64,000 bases of DNA from assembly GCA_008360975.2 (NCBI GenBank), contig CM039184.1, positions 30,863,797 through 30,927,796 of the forward strand. Direction: 5' to 3'. Source of the DNA: Lichenostomus cassidix (lineage: Eukaryota > Chordata > Aves > Passeriformes > Meliphagidae). How positions within the stretch are numbered: the stretch's first letter is position 1; each line of letters opens with the position of its first letter. This document shows positions 25,101 to 32,200 of this stretch, in pieces. A program made the translations under genes and the position numbers. A model generated the notes under the pieces. It worked only from the letters and a program-made list of their open reading frames with translations. It was not told the DNA's origin and ran no database searches.

Positions 25101-25481
25101 GCTTATGGTTTAACAAATAAATAAGAGGTCTTTTATTTAAACCACAAAAGATTATATAGGACAGAATGTAATACTGCTATCTTTTGAGTTAAGTGTTAGC
25201 ATACTTCTTGGTTTTAAGCATTCTTTACCTACCTTTACTGGTATTATATGAGTATTGAAAAAAAAAATAATTAAACAAGGAACTTAGTAATAGCAAGACA
25301 CTTCCAGTTTCTTTAAGCTGGATGAAAAGTATCATCTTGTGTTTCTCTTGCTAAAGTGCCTGTATGTTATTTTAAAGTCTGTCTTTCTTTTTTAATTTCT
25401 AGGATTGAATCCAATGACTTGCCTTTGTTGGCTGCTATAGCAAGTACTCATTCCCCATATGTTGCTCAAATACTCTTATAA
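635..25481 (+). CDS. FNIP2: FNIP2, folliculin-interacting protein 2 (gene span of the last 11 coding exons; 5' part outside window)
   Basis: FNIP2 partners folliculin (FLCN) on the lysosome surface, where the complex acts as a GAP for RagC/D and links amino-acid and AMPK signalling to mTORC1 and TFEB/TFE3; it also binds AMPK and HSP90 (family knowledge). Eleven exons are seen: 635-706, 1292-1421, 4859-5060, 5632-5720, 6541-6687, 6814-6983, 16148-17465, 18256-18412, 20160-20360, 24049-24164 and 25403-25481. They join in one continuous frame of about 892 codons with GT-AG introns. The human protein is about 1114 residues, so roughly 220 N-terminal residues lie upstream. FNIP2 is preferred over FNIP1 because of the C-terminal blocks ([47 protein letters not shown]) and the [15 protein letters not shown] block. 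The provirus sits in intron F-G and does not interrupt coding sequence. Confidence 0.93.
707..1291 (+). other. FNIP2 intron A-B
   Basis: Unremarkable AT-rich intron of 585 bp with a long T-rich stretch before the acceptor. Nothing else is recognised. Confidence 0.8.
1292..1421 (+). CDS. FNIP2: FNIP2 exon B
   Basis: Acceptor CTTCATAG, donor GTGAGT. It encodes [15 protein letters not shown], a serine run from TCA/TCT/AGC codons, then [20 protein letters not shown], all typical of FNIP2. The serine-rich stretch is a phosphorylation-rich linker in the family. The last codon is split (TG|G) and gives tryptophan, where I recall arginine in the human protein. Confidence 0.9.
1422..4858 (+). other. 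FNIP2 intron B-C
   Basis: A 3437 bp intron. It contains short A or T runs (for example near 2213-2225) but no recognisable repeat family, RNA gene or extra exon. Confidence 0.75.
4859..5060 (+). CDS. FNIP2: FNIP2 exon C
   Basis: Acceptor TGTCTTACAG, donor GTACAG. It encodes [20 protein letters not shown] followed by [20 protein letters not shown], the start of the conserved middle region (FNIP_M). It ends on a whole codon (AIEK). Reading past the donor gives a stop soon after, confirming the exon boundary. Confidence 0.92.
5061..5631 (+). other. FNIP2 intron C-D
   Basis: A 571 bp intron. Nothing recognised. Confidence 0.8.
5632..5720 (+). CDS. FNIP2: FNIP2 exon D
   Basis: This 89-nt exon lies between acceptor TTAATCAAG and donor GTGAGT. 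It encodes [20 protein letters not shown] and then RVMDALGEF, plus two bases (AG) of an arginine codon. The match to the vertebrate FNIP2 middle region is close throughout. It is too short and in the wrong context to appear as a stand-alone reading frame; splice signals and protein match define it. Confidence 0.9.
5721..6540 (+). other. FNIP2 intron D-E
   Basis: An 820 bp intron. Nothing recognised. Confidence 0.8.
6541..6687 (+). CDS. FNIP2: FNIP2 exon E
   Basis: Acceptor TTTGAGCAG, donor GTAAGC. It encodes [20 protein letters not shown] and then [19 protein letters not shown], ending IEQINKN plus CA of a glutamine codon. This is one of the most conserved parts of FNIP_M. The intron after it is only 126 bp. 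Confidence 0.93.
6814..6983 (+). CDS. FNIP2: FNIP2 exon F (5' neighbour of the provirus-bearing intron)
   Basis: Acceptor CTTTTTTTCCTAG. It encodes [20 protein letters not shown] and then [20 protein letters not shown], ending [11 protein letters not shown]. The frame requires the donor at 6984, GTCAGT. That is weak because +3 is C rather than a purine. The next exon, with the split glycine completed by GT, lies 9164 bp downstream after the provirus. Confidence 0.92.
7905..8040 (+). promoter_or_regulatory. possible decayed LTR or promoter-like patch
   Basis: TATAAAAA at 7923-7930 is followed within about 40-110 bases by a GC-richer, pyrimidine-rich stretch with TCTTGTGGTCGCTCCC, a layout like the TATA-R-U5 portion of an LTR. 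No partner LTR, target duplication or internal region is seen, so this is only a suspicion. Confidence 0.2.
8131..8143 (-). promoter_or_regulatory. CTCF-like motif
   Basis: The minus strand reads CCAGCAGAGGGCA, fitting the CTCF core CCASYAGRKGGCR. A single motif match of this kind is suggestive only; binding depends on chromatin. Confidence 0.35.
10000..10004 (+). repeat. 5-bp target site duplication, left copy
   Basis: ACACT lies directly before the TG of the 5' LTR. The same five bases follow the CA of the 3' LTR at 15952-15956, as expected for integrase-mediated insertion. Confidence 0.9.
10051..10165 (+). repeat. U3 imperfect tandem repeats (enhancer-like)
   Basis: GGGCCAT recurs at 10057, 10098 and 10154. 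Between copies are related blocks with TAGCTGCTATCA and GACAGRCAATGGGCCATC. The spacings (41 and 56 bp) show partial duplication with an inserted extra unit. U3 repeats of this kind often act as enhancers. The same block is present in the 3' LTR. Confidence 0.75.
10231..10248. promoter_or_regulatory. palindromic E-box pair upstream of LTR TATA box
   Basis: CCAGGTGTTCCCACCTGG is a perfect 7-bp inverted repeat around TTCC. It holds CAGGTG and CACCTG, the E2-box form bound by ZEB/Snail repressors and some bHLH factors. It ends one base before the TATA box and is intact in the 3' LTR (15664-15681). Confidence 0.55.
10250..10254 (+). promoter_or_regulatory. LTR TATA box
   Basis: TATAA within GGATATAACC, mid-LTR, where a retroviral promoter is expected. 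The copy at 15683-15687 is unchanged. Transcription would start roughly 25-30 bases downstream. Confidence 0.6.
10524..10541 (+). other. primer-binding site, tRNA-Lys(1,2) type
   Basis: TGGCGCCCAACGTGGGGC lies five bases after the 5' LTR and is complementary to the 3' end of tRNA-Lys(1,2). Foamy viruses and some other retroviruses use the same primer. The match looks perfect over 18 bases. Confidence 0.88.
10574..11959 (+). CDS. ERVL Gag with hydrophobic, membrane-like N-terminus
   Basis: 461 codons, start chosen at the first ATG after the primer-binding site (10574, in ACCATG; a second ATG follows directly). The frame also stays open upstream into the LTR, which is not meaningful for translation. 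Residues 2-31 and about 38-50 are strongly hydrophobic. Two N-glycosylation sequons follow (N70, N81), then a clear membrane-type segment at about 117-135. Next come basic clusters (about 151-160 and KKKSKSKS), an acidic linker, and a helix-rich capsid-like domain (about residues 215-430), with a coiled-coil-like tail. No CCHC zinc knuckle is seen, as in spumaviruses. The frame is free of stops although pol is broken. Capsid assignment is by family resemblance; membrane topology is inference. Confidence 0.8.
   Translation: MMLGLSIWVLYLALYIFPQMGYYLPVVLLLLRPGNGMRIALLVYYAYGMVTCEAMNTIRYIYSTLSAWPNLSCFVWDLLSNRTHPLGLGGENGFFQPFRSGTAIFDNIEFSLDARDGIIFLLVLFSLTSTVYLMLKNRTILRLLEEEKLSKSAGKRKRTKGAVNVSPQTIAESEQPKPVAVAPVQKKKSKSKSVRTATDEDAAGPSHQAEETEPEIITRSLSRGELRDLRREFTRQANESILTWLLRIWDAAANDTILDGSEARQLGSLSQDVVIDQGIGKTQETLSLWRRLLLSVRDRYLCKEDLQMHQRKWNTIEQGIRCLRELAVLEIIFSDNERFPKSPDNVRCTSQMWLRFARLGPEIYSRYLATLQWREGEDQVGVLANKLRIYEDTVTAPLRTQVSSVETNLAEQVRRLIEESHQKLRKELTERFFPCHTKTNPSLCHQEQAFPSQGKKTNPAT
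11967..11979 (+). promoter_or_regulatory. strong splice-acceptor-like site at gag-pol junction
   Basis: TTTTTCCTGCAG followed by G: a pyrimidine tract and CAG ending at 11978. The first ATG in the pol frame follows 15 bases later (11994). This would fit a spliced pol message or could capture the weak FNIP2 exon F donor. No strong retroviral donor was found upstream, so use is unproven. Confidence 0.45.
11994..12218 (+). pseudogene. pol N-terminal linker segment
   Basis: 74 codons from the first pol-frame ATG, ending in TAG at 12216. Hydrophilic and without a known domain, it sits between Gag and the protease. The same frame stays open upstream of the ATG into the gag end region. Whether the TAG is original to the element or a lesion cannot be told from one copy. 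Confidence 0.6.
12219..13814 (+). pseudogene. pol: protease and reverse transcriptase part
   Basis: The aspartic protease motif LVDTGAQ has its Asp codon at 12327, followed by a flap-like region and the ILGIDYL block. RT follows with DYRGLNEV, the motif A region [18 protein letters not shown], and the active-site motif YINDI at 13152-13166. In RTs this motif normally has two aspartates (YxDD); the first is asparagine here (codon 13158-13160), which should abolish polymerase activity. The thumb/connection region with YTPTEKE precedes the TGA at 13812. Confidence 0.88.
13821..15008 (+). pseudogene. pol: RNase H and integrase N-terminal/core part
   Basis: RNase H shows the acidic residues in LFTDGS, VAELKA, YTDSW and EQVDRAAK. 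Integrase shows an HHCC zinc-binding region (WAHDASGH ... CETC) and core aspartates in WQVDYI and ESDNGTHF. It ends at TGA 15006, before the catalytic glutamate. The frame continues after the stop. Confidence 0.88.
15009..15437 (+). pseudogene. pol: integrase C-terminal part
   Basis: After the stop the same frame carries the catalytic Glu (codon 15051-15053, in GKVE), exactly 35 positions after the second core Asp, the canonical DD35E spacing. A further TAG lies at 15114. The tail contains a small beta-rich DNA-binding-like region (VWISP ... [11 protein letters not shown]) and ends at TAA directly before the LTR. Confidence 0.82.
15421..15437 (+). other. polypurine tract region
   Basis: GAATAAGGGGTGGATAA lies directly before the 3' LTR, in the position that primes plus-strand synthesis. 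The tract is imperfect (two or three T interruptions) and overlaps the pol stop codon. Confidence 0.6.
15438..15951 (+). repeat. 3' LTR
   Basis: 514 bp, same length as the 5' copy. Differences (3' position): A at 15597, 15617, 15657, 15660, 15691, 15752, 15799 and 15912 where the 5' LTR has G, and A at 15779 where the 5' LTR has C. The LTR starts immediately after the pol stop TAA. Confidence 0.95.
15952..15956 (+). repeat. 5-bp target site duplication, right copy
   Basis: ACACT directly after the 3' LTR, identical to 10000-10004. A perfect duplication shows the provirus ends are original and not recombined with another locus. Confidence 0.9.
15957..16147 (+). other. FNIP2 intron F-G, part 3' of the provirus
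   Basis: Only 191 bp separate the right target duplication from exon G. The stretch holds the exon G polypyrimidine tract and branch region, so the provirus inserted close to, but outside, the acceptor signals. Confidence 0.8.
16148..17465 (+). CDS. FNIP2: FNIP2 exon G (large central exon)
   Basis: This 1318-nt exon has acceptor CTTTCCTGTGCAG and donor GTAAAG. The N-terminal third is conserved: [20 protein letters not shown], a strand/helix block with [21 protein letters not shown] and [10 protein letters not shown], then [11 protein letters not shown]. The rest is low-complexity and serine-rich, presumably disordered, with islands matching FNIP2: [31 protein letters not shown] and the terminal EVELPLPR. 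The disordered middle differs strongly from mammals, as is normal for this segment. The upstream reading frame runs into intron sequence; the coding start of the exon is fixed by the acceptor. Confidence 0.95.
17466..18255 (+). other. FNIP2 intron G-H
   Basis: A 790 bp AT-rich intron. Nothing recognised. Confidence 0.8.
18256..18412 (+). CDS. FNIP2: FNIP2 exon H
   Basis: Acceptor TGTATTTCAG, donor GTGAGT. It encodes [20 protein letters not shown] and then [20 protein letters not shown], the start of the C-terminal DENN-like region (FNIP_C). It matches the FNIP2 pattern NFGRSLLxGYCxTYxPDLVLHG. Confidence 0.93.
19075..19117 (+). repeat. (TG)n microsatellite
   Basis: About 21 uninterrupted TG units, about 45 bp before the CR1 fragment. 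Likely length-polymorphic. Confidence 0.95.
19163..19755 (+). mobile_element. CR1 LINE fragment (3' end)
   Basis: Diagnostic CR1 phrases are present in order: GGTGGATGACAAGCTGA, GAGGCCACATCTGGGGTGC, TGGAACAGGCTGCCCAGGGA, GGAGACATTCAAAACCCA and a GAGGTCCCCTCCAACCC end. CR1 is the main avian LINE and its copies are usually 5'-truncated like this one. It is on the + strand, clearly diverged, and carries no open RT frame. Confidence 0.92.
20160..20360 (+). CDS. FNIP2: FNIP2 exon I
   Basis: Acceptor TTTCTGTTGCAG, donor GTAAGT. Exactly 67 codons: [49 protein letters not shown] and [13 protein letters not shown]. It belongs to the FNIP_C domain that pairs with FLCN. Confidence 0.95.
20361..24048 (+). 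other. FNIP2 intron I-J
   Basis: A 3688 bp intron. It includes an A-rich tract at 22240-22272 and AT-rich sequence. No repeat family, RNA gene or extra exon is recognised. Confidence 0.75.
22240..22272 (+). repeat. A-rich low-complexity tract
   Basis: Runs of A interrupted by single G (A13 G A10 G A7). No retroposon body was recognised upstream, so it is noted only as low complexity. Confidence 0.85.
24049..24164 (+). CDS. FNIP2: FNIP2 exon J
   Basis: Acceptor TGTGTTTACAG, donor GTGAGT. It encodes [20 protein letters not shown] and then [19 protein letters not shown]. This is near-identical to what I recall of human FNIP2. Confidence 0.95.
24165..25402 (+). other. FNIP2 intron J-K
   Basis: A 1238 bp intron with a short TG/AT-rich microsatellite-like stretch at about 24800-24843. 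Nothing else is recognised. Confidence 0.8.
25403..25481 (+). CDS. FNIP2: FNIP2 exon K, terminal coding exon
   Basis: Acceptor TTTTTAATTTCTAG. It encodes [20 protein letters not shown] and AQILL, then TAA at 25479-25481. This extreme C-terminus is almost invariant in FNIP proteins, so the stop is confidently placed. Confidence 0.96.
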
Positions 25482-25904
25482 GTTAAATTCTCAGGATAGT
25501 CATTCCCTTAAAGTAAAACGATGAAAATGGGAATGTTGAATGAAGAGCAGAGGTGCCAAACACTGGTAAAGGGGAGCACTGATGAAAGCAGGTGATGACT
25601 GTACATTCTACCACCTTCCGATTCTGATTTCAACCGGGTGTTTTATCTGAGGACTTCAGTTTACATTAACACAAAAGGCATTCAGGTTTTTCTTACAATC
25701 TCACTTCTGACTTAAATCAAGAGACTGCATCCTTGCATTTTATTTTTATTCAAAGGACAAAAGTTAACACTATGTGGCAGACCTGGTGCTGCCATCCAAA
25801 ACGCTGCTCAAAACCATGAAGTACCAGTTAAAAGAACAAGTGGGTTAGAATGGATTTCATAATACTGTGCTTGTGAGTGTGGTGTGGAGTATGTTTCTTT
25901 GCTG

Positions 25905-25922
25905 GGAGGAGGAGGAGGAGGA
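25905..25922 (+). repeat. (GGA)n tract in 3' UTR
   Basis: Six GGA units in a row. A short trinucleotide repeat, possibly polymorphic. Confidence 0.85.
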
Positions 25923-26754
25923 GCTGTAAACTCTGTATATAGCATTCCTGTACACAAGTGTATTAGGTGGGACATGATTTTCTTGCGGAGCATATGCGTG
26001 ATTTTGTATAGTGGAAGTGATGGGCTCAGAACAAGGAACCTGGATTCAGCAGCCAAATGTCATGTGGGAATGGAGGTGTGCACGAGGTCTATGTGACTTT
26101 TGCCTTTAAGGACAAGAGGTTGAGAGCTGTGGCTGCTTCTAGTTTAATGAAGAGGCATTCAAATGGGCCCATGGCTACAAGTGGAATCGAATGGACTTCC
26201 AAGAGAGGGATTTTGTGGGAAAGCCTTATGGAACTTCTGCTACACGTTTACATTTGTTGCTGATGCAACTTCAGTAACTGTTGATTTGCTGTATGACTGT
26301 AGTCCTGGGAACTAAACTTGTCTTGGTGTCATCAAGTATTTCTATCTCCAAGGAGTATGAATTTGAAAAACTTCTGAATGATGCCAGTGCTGTGAGCACA
26401 TGTCCGTGTGCACATACACCAAACAATTGGCACAAACTGAAGACAATCGTATTGGGGAAATACAAGGCAACAAACAACCCCCACCAAACCTTTTCGCAAA
26501 AGTATTACTTTTTTCCAGCTATGAGTTGTCACTCTGAGTAGGAATAAAAGAGGAGTGTTGTTTGAAGTAAAATGAAATGTAGGGGGAAAACCCCAATATT
26601 TGATATTACTCTGAATGTTTGCAATTACCCTTTTTGATTCTACAGAAATCTTGAACTATCATCCAGGTGCCTTTCCTTAATAGGTTAACTACTCTGACAC
26701 CAGAAACTACTTCTCCACTAGTTGATACTGGCCTTTGGTGTTTCTAGAAAGCAA

Positions 26755-26760
26755 AATAAA
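26755..26760 (+). terminator. candidate proximal poly(A) signal, FNIP2
   Basis: AATAAA followed by T/GT-rich sequence within 30 bases. If used it gives a 1.3 kb 3' UTR lacking two of the three Pumilio-type sites and the G-rich tract. Confidence 0.4.
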
Positions 26761-29039
26761 ATTTTGTACTTCACTGTTTTCACGTGGTTGATTAAAATGA
26801 ATGTAAAAAAAACTTTTTTGCGTAAAGCACTGTTAAGCTGGATATGAAACTATGGACCAGACTGAGGAGAGAACAAAGGATCAAAATATTCTTAAATGGA
26901 AAACTCAATGTTGGACCATTCTGTTGTGAGCCACTGTGAAAGTGGTGTCTGAAATCGTCATCTTGCAAGCAAATTTCTGGCAACACAATTGCTTGAAAAT
27001 AGTGAATTCTAATAAGAAGCTCCTGGTCACCAGTTGTGAGTTCTCCTTTTTGGTGGTTACAGATTTTTAACTCTGAAGGGACACACTTTTATTAAAAGTG
27101 TTTTTATTTCCTACTACCTTGATGTTTGGACTTTTCTACAGTAAACTTTCAATGATTTGAAATAATGAAATGTGCTTATTGTGAATTGTTTAAATGTGAT
27201 GGGGGTTCTTGATTAACCTTGTGTTGCTTTTTGAGGGAAATAGGTAGACTGGCCTACTGTGAAAAGAGGTTGTTTCCATGTGGAGGGATACTTAATATTC
27301 TGATACAGCATTTCTAAAGCTGTTCTTTCTATGCTGGTTTTCTGACCTGACATTCCAAATGTTTCTTTTATTGCATTTTCATACTTCTCCCTAGTATTCT
27401 GCCTAAAAAGGCTAAAATCTTTCTATGGTTCAGGTTTTCTTCTCCTGCTTATAGTTAAGCAAACTTTTCATATCTTTGGTCTGTGAATCCTATCTGCTGG
27501 AAAGTAAACTTACCTCTGTGTATGGCTTTTAGCAGATACCACTTTCTATTTCACAAGGTTAAGACAAAGAACCGTAGAGCAAGTCACGTATTCCTAAACT
27601 ACCCTTTTGATGGAGAATGTGTGTGTGTGCATGTGTAAGACTATGAAACTGCTTCTCTGAGTGTATATAGAAATCCTCATGTACTTTCTCTATTTCATGT
27701 CACTCTTAAATAGTAGCTGAGATCATTAAGAGTCAGTACAGTTTCTTTTAAAGTATAAGTGGGATTTTTATCTGAACAGACCCTGACAGTTCTTTGAAGA
27801 AATATATGCTAATATAAAGATGTGCTTTTATTATTACAGAGTTTACTAAAGAGAAGTCAGCAAACATTCAGTGATTTCAAGATTAATACCATAATCAATA
27901 ATACACATGATTTTACTACATCAACTGTTTATAAAAAAAAAAAATCTGCCTTTGGGCAAGACATCAATTAACTGTGGTGGCATGTGAGCCGATGGTCAAA
28001 AGCACCTGTATTTTCTTCAGCCCAGGCTAAAACTTTGTAGTTCTTGCTGCTTTCTCTAACATTTTGCTGCTCTTCAGAAATTACACGTTGAACTATTTTA
28101 TTCTCACAGTTTTAGTTTTGGGGGGAAGAAAATTCAAAATGAAAGCTCTTTATTACCTTTAAAAGGCTTTAGATTAATAAAAGCTAATTACACATTTCCC
28201 CCTTCACCAAATGTACTACCTCAGTTGACAGGATTCCACTTTCTAGGGCTTTTTTTTGACTCAAAGTCTTTAACTTGTTTTTGGTAGCATCTTGATGTTT
28301 ATGTAAATTGGTGTGGCATGACAGGGCAGTAAGTATTTACAGATGTGTTTTTTAGACATTTTTAGGGCATGTTTCTGGTTTTATTTTAATAGGATGAAAA
28401 GTGATATGAATGTACAGCTGTGTTGAAAATTGATAATGTAGCTTAATTTTCAAATATTCCAAAGTTGTTTTTATCAGTATTACGTAGGTTTTTTGTAAAC
28501 TTTAATACATACTTTCTTGGTTAGGTGGGAGTGCACAGTCTTTCCAAAATCCCACATAAATGCAGTTTACACACTGAAATTTAAAGAATGTATACTGTTT
28601 TCAGGCAAGACTAAACATAGGGGAGGAATGAACTGCTAAATTGTAGAATTTAATCTAAATCAATTCTTTAACCCCAAGTGATACCAAGATTTAAACATTT
28701 TAGGTAGGTACTCTCTGAAATAATCTGTACAACTTTCTTTTGCCCCCAAAAAGCTAATAGACACTGACCCTGTAATTTGCATTTCTGATGGCATCCTCCA
28801 GAATTAGAGATTGATTTTCCCCACTCTCTGTTACATGCATCTTTCTTTTAAAGTCAAAAACCTTTTTCAAAGGCATCCAACTCTTGTATATAAGGTATAT
28901 ACAAAATGGTCACTGACCCTTCAAGTATAGCATCTACTTCAATTAAAAGAACCCAAATAAAAATCAAGTCTGAACTACTGAATATAATCTAGACATTTTC
29001 CTTTTGGTTTTGGGGTTTTTTTAAAGAATTTTTTTTGTT

Positions 29040-29063
29040 GGGTGGTTTTGGGGGGGAGGGGGG
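29040..29063 (+). promoter_or_regulatory. potential G-quadruplex on the sense strand
   Basis: A G3 run, a seven-base loop, then a G7 and a G6 run separated by one A. This satisfies the G3+N1-7 pattern. It lies about 200 bases before the distal poly(A) signal and would be in the mRNA. Confidence 0.45.
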
Positions 29064-29260
29064 TGTTGAGGTCAAATGAGGTAATTTGACATACATGGCA
29101 AGTTTTCCATAGTAGAAAAATGTGTGTTGCTATTGCATGTTTGAAGAACATAGGCTTTTTTAGGAATGACTGAATACCAATGTCAAACTACATGGGTTTT
29201 TTTCTTATAGTTGTTTATGTACTCTATCATTTTGGTCTATTTCTTTGCGGCATTTGGTGC

Positions 29261-29266
29261 AATAAA
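29261..29266 (+). terminator. candidate distal poly(A) signal, FNIP2
   Basis: AATAAA followed about 20 bases later by a GT-rich stretch (GTGGTATTTGGT). It is the best-formed poly(A) site downstream of the FNIP2 stop. Confidence 0.55.
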
Positions 29267-29285
29267 CTTTCTGAAATCAATGGAA

Positions 29286-32200
29286 GTGGTATTTGGTATC
29301 TTCCTTTTAAAGCTTCTGAAATAGCTGTGATTGTTGTAGCCAAGGTCTAACACTGCATGGACTATTAGATAAAGCATTAGCAAAGTAAGGACCTGTTACA
29401 AGCAGTGTCAAACAGGAAGGCTGCACAAAATTTGGAACCTGATTGAACACTATTGTTGTCTTTGGAAGCTTTACTCCACTTGCATGTAAACAAGAGCTCT
29501 CATAGTGTGAAAAATATGGGCAAAAAATAATGGCAAATGAAGACCACTTGACTGTTGGAATAGGTCCTGCAGAGATTACACACACCTGTGTGGCTGGTAC
29601 TTAGCTCTTTCCATAAGTATTTGGGCTACCTGAAAAACGTGTTGCTATTAGATAATATATCCAATTTTTAAAATTGCTCAACCAAACAGGAAGGAGGGAC
29701 CCCTCATGTCTACTAGACTATGAAATGGTTAGTGCATTTGATCTAAACTAGTTTCAGATAAAGAGGTCTTTGATTTCTCTCACATCTTCCATGACCTGAC
29801 TTTGTATTTAGTATTCTGTAGCTTATTGGAAAATCCTTGTGTGGGAATAAAAAGATAGGAGATGATGAACTGTAATTGTGGTGCTTTGAGCAGGTCTGAG
29901 TTAGTCTGATTTTTAGGGTGCAAGCACTTCTTACTTCTAGACTAAAATGTTTGTTTGCTTGTTGGTCAGACTAACAAGGATTGAAAGTAAGACAAAAAGC
30001 CTTACTTTTTGTAAAGTGAGGAGAAAACCCGATTACTTGTCTGGTCTTTCCTGTTATAACAGCTGCATCTACAAGCTGCTTATTCTGTGCCTTGCTCTGT
30101 TGTGCACTGAGTCCCTTATAGGTAGGTGAAGTGTGTTTGCAGAAAAAAAAGTTCTGCTGGGTTAGTAAGTTGAATTTGGCTTGAAGAGGCAAGGGAAGAG
30201 ATGGGGCACCTCAACTAGGAACAGAAAAGGACTGAGATTGCTCCAGCTCCTGACCTCTTTGATACTTGGGATCCATTGGACTGTCTTGGTGATTTGTGCA
30301 GTTCACCAACCTGTTTTTCCACCCAGGCCTTGTAAGACTTGATGAAACTCCTCTGATTTCCCTACTTAAAGTTTTAGTTAAGCTGTTGAATTTCTTTCTA
30401 AAGGGCAATGAGCCAGCCTCTCAGAATCTAAATGTTTGGGATGGTGGCAGGTTAGGAAGAGGGAGATGCAGAGGCTGGTAGGCATAAAATAGCCAAGCAC
30501 TGGGAAAGGGTGAAGACCTGCATTAATGAATACTTAAGTGGTATGGCTGAGAGGGTGGCCAAGGAGCTTTTAGAACTGACAGCTGCAAAGGAGGAAATAA
30601 TACCTAGATTTGAAAAATTCTCAAACTCTGAAGTCAGATTCCATGATTTGTTCAGAAGATGTGACTAGAAATAATACAAACGTTAATAGTGAACAAGCAA
30701 CTGAACTGTTTCCCTGCTTATCTAAGTAGCCATGGAGGAATTCTCCACATGTGTAAAAATGATTTCAAGGTTACAGCAGTAAAGATGAACTATATTGCAA
30801 AGTAACTAAATGTTGTGCCAGAATTCTGCCAGTCTTTCTCCGTACTTTTCTCTCGAAATGAAAAAGTTATATAGCCAAGCTTTCCACTGATCATCTATGC
30901 ACCATTTCTGGTTTTCTGTACTTACACATTTGAAGAGATCAATCAGGACTAAACATATGAACCATGATTTTGGATATAAAGGATGTGTAGCCAAGTGACA
31001 AACCATGAGAGTGTGACCTGTAAGGCTTCTGATCCCATATAAAATTAGCTTAAGTGGACACATGCTAGTAATCCACATGCTGGAAAATTACTCTTATAAT
31101 AGTTGCAGTCAGTTGTCTGTCTGGCACAATCCCAAAGCTAAAACAGTTTAAGCAGTACAAGTAGAGTAGCACTTTGTCTCGAAATCCTAAAGGTCAACAC
31201 ATGGCTGAAGGGCTTAGGAGTGACAGTCAAGTACTCAAACATAATCTCATAAACTGGATTTTTTCCATTTGGAGCTACAAGAGAGATTGCACTGTGATCT
31301 GACAAAATGGTGTTTGAGAGAGAGCACACTTCCCTGAGGAATGAGTTTCTCACCAAGCAATAAAGCTCCCACTCCTATGGACAGAGAAATGTTTGTAGAT
31401 GTGGAAATATGAAGCAATACTTAGGTCTGCTTGAGATCTTCCTGGGATAGGTTTGAGTGTTCTGATAAGAGTACCATAGGGCCAAGGGCTGGGGCATTTT
31501 GACTCACAAAAATGTATTGCCTTTTGTTGGATTGAATTCCAACCCTGTATATAACAAAATTGTTTCAAATGTGTCCATAATGTTACCATTTTAGTTCTAT
31601 CTTGCTACCTCATCTCTTTTTCCCTAAGCGAAATGAGCCTGGGGAGTTTTGTCTTCTTTTCTGTGTGTCACACAGATGTTTTAATTTTTTATTTTCTAGA
31701 ATATTACATCACTTTTTAAGATCTGCGCAAGCTCTGTTATCCTAAAAATGAGCAAATCTCCTAAAATTGTTCATTTTAGCTTTGAAAAATGTAAGGGAAT
31801 GCATTTTGTTGAACTAGTTGTGATTCTGTACAACATGCAACTTTTTTGACCTTGAAACAGCTGCTCAATAAGCAATGTCAAATTAAAGATCACATTTCCA
31901 AACCATTCGGTCAGCTCCTCCTGCCCTCTTTAAGGGACTGAGTCATGTAAGGGCATGGCAGTCATAAGGCAAGTGCTTTAATTCTGTAAAGGTTTGTTTC
32001 TGATAGAGAAATTATGCCTTAATCTTTGATTTGGGGAGCAGTTGTTCCTGGGATGCCTGCATCATTGTAGCACGTTCACCGTGTAGGTGAAGAAGGCCTA
32101 GCCCTGTATTGTGGTCTTGTTGGTCAGGAATATTGGGAGCAGGCTGCACGATGTGGGGAGAATAAAACAAAAATGGAATAAGTACTGAGAGAAAGCTAAC

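Larger units (their letters stand above)
25482..29285 (+). other. FNIP2: FNIP2 3' UTR (inferred extent)
   Basis: The sequence after the stop is AT-rich and free of recognisable repeats for 3.8 kb, up to a good poly(A) signal at 29261. Long 3' UTRs of this size are usual for FNIP2. It contains three Pumilio-type elements TGTATATA (25934, 27662, 28885), a (GGA)n tract (25905-25922), an earlier AATAAA at 26755 and a G-rich stretch at 29040. The extent is inferred from signals only. Confidence 0.6.

Noticed and set aside
635..25481. Host gene as FNIP1
   Set aside because: The paralogues share blocks such as [15 protein letters not shown] and [10 protein letters not shown], but the region-specific matches ([48 protein letters not shown]) fit FNIP2 better, and no RAPGEF6 sequence follows closely.
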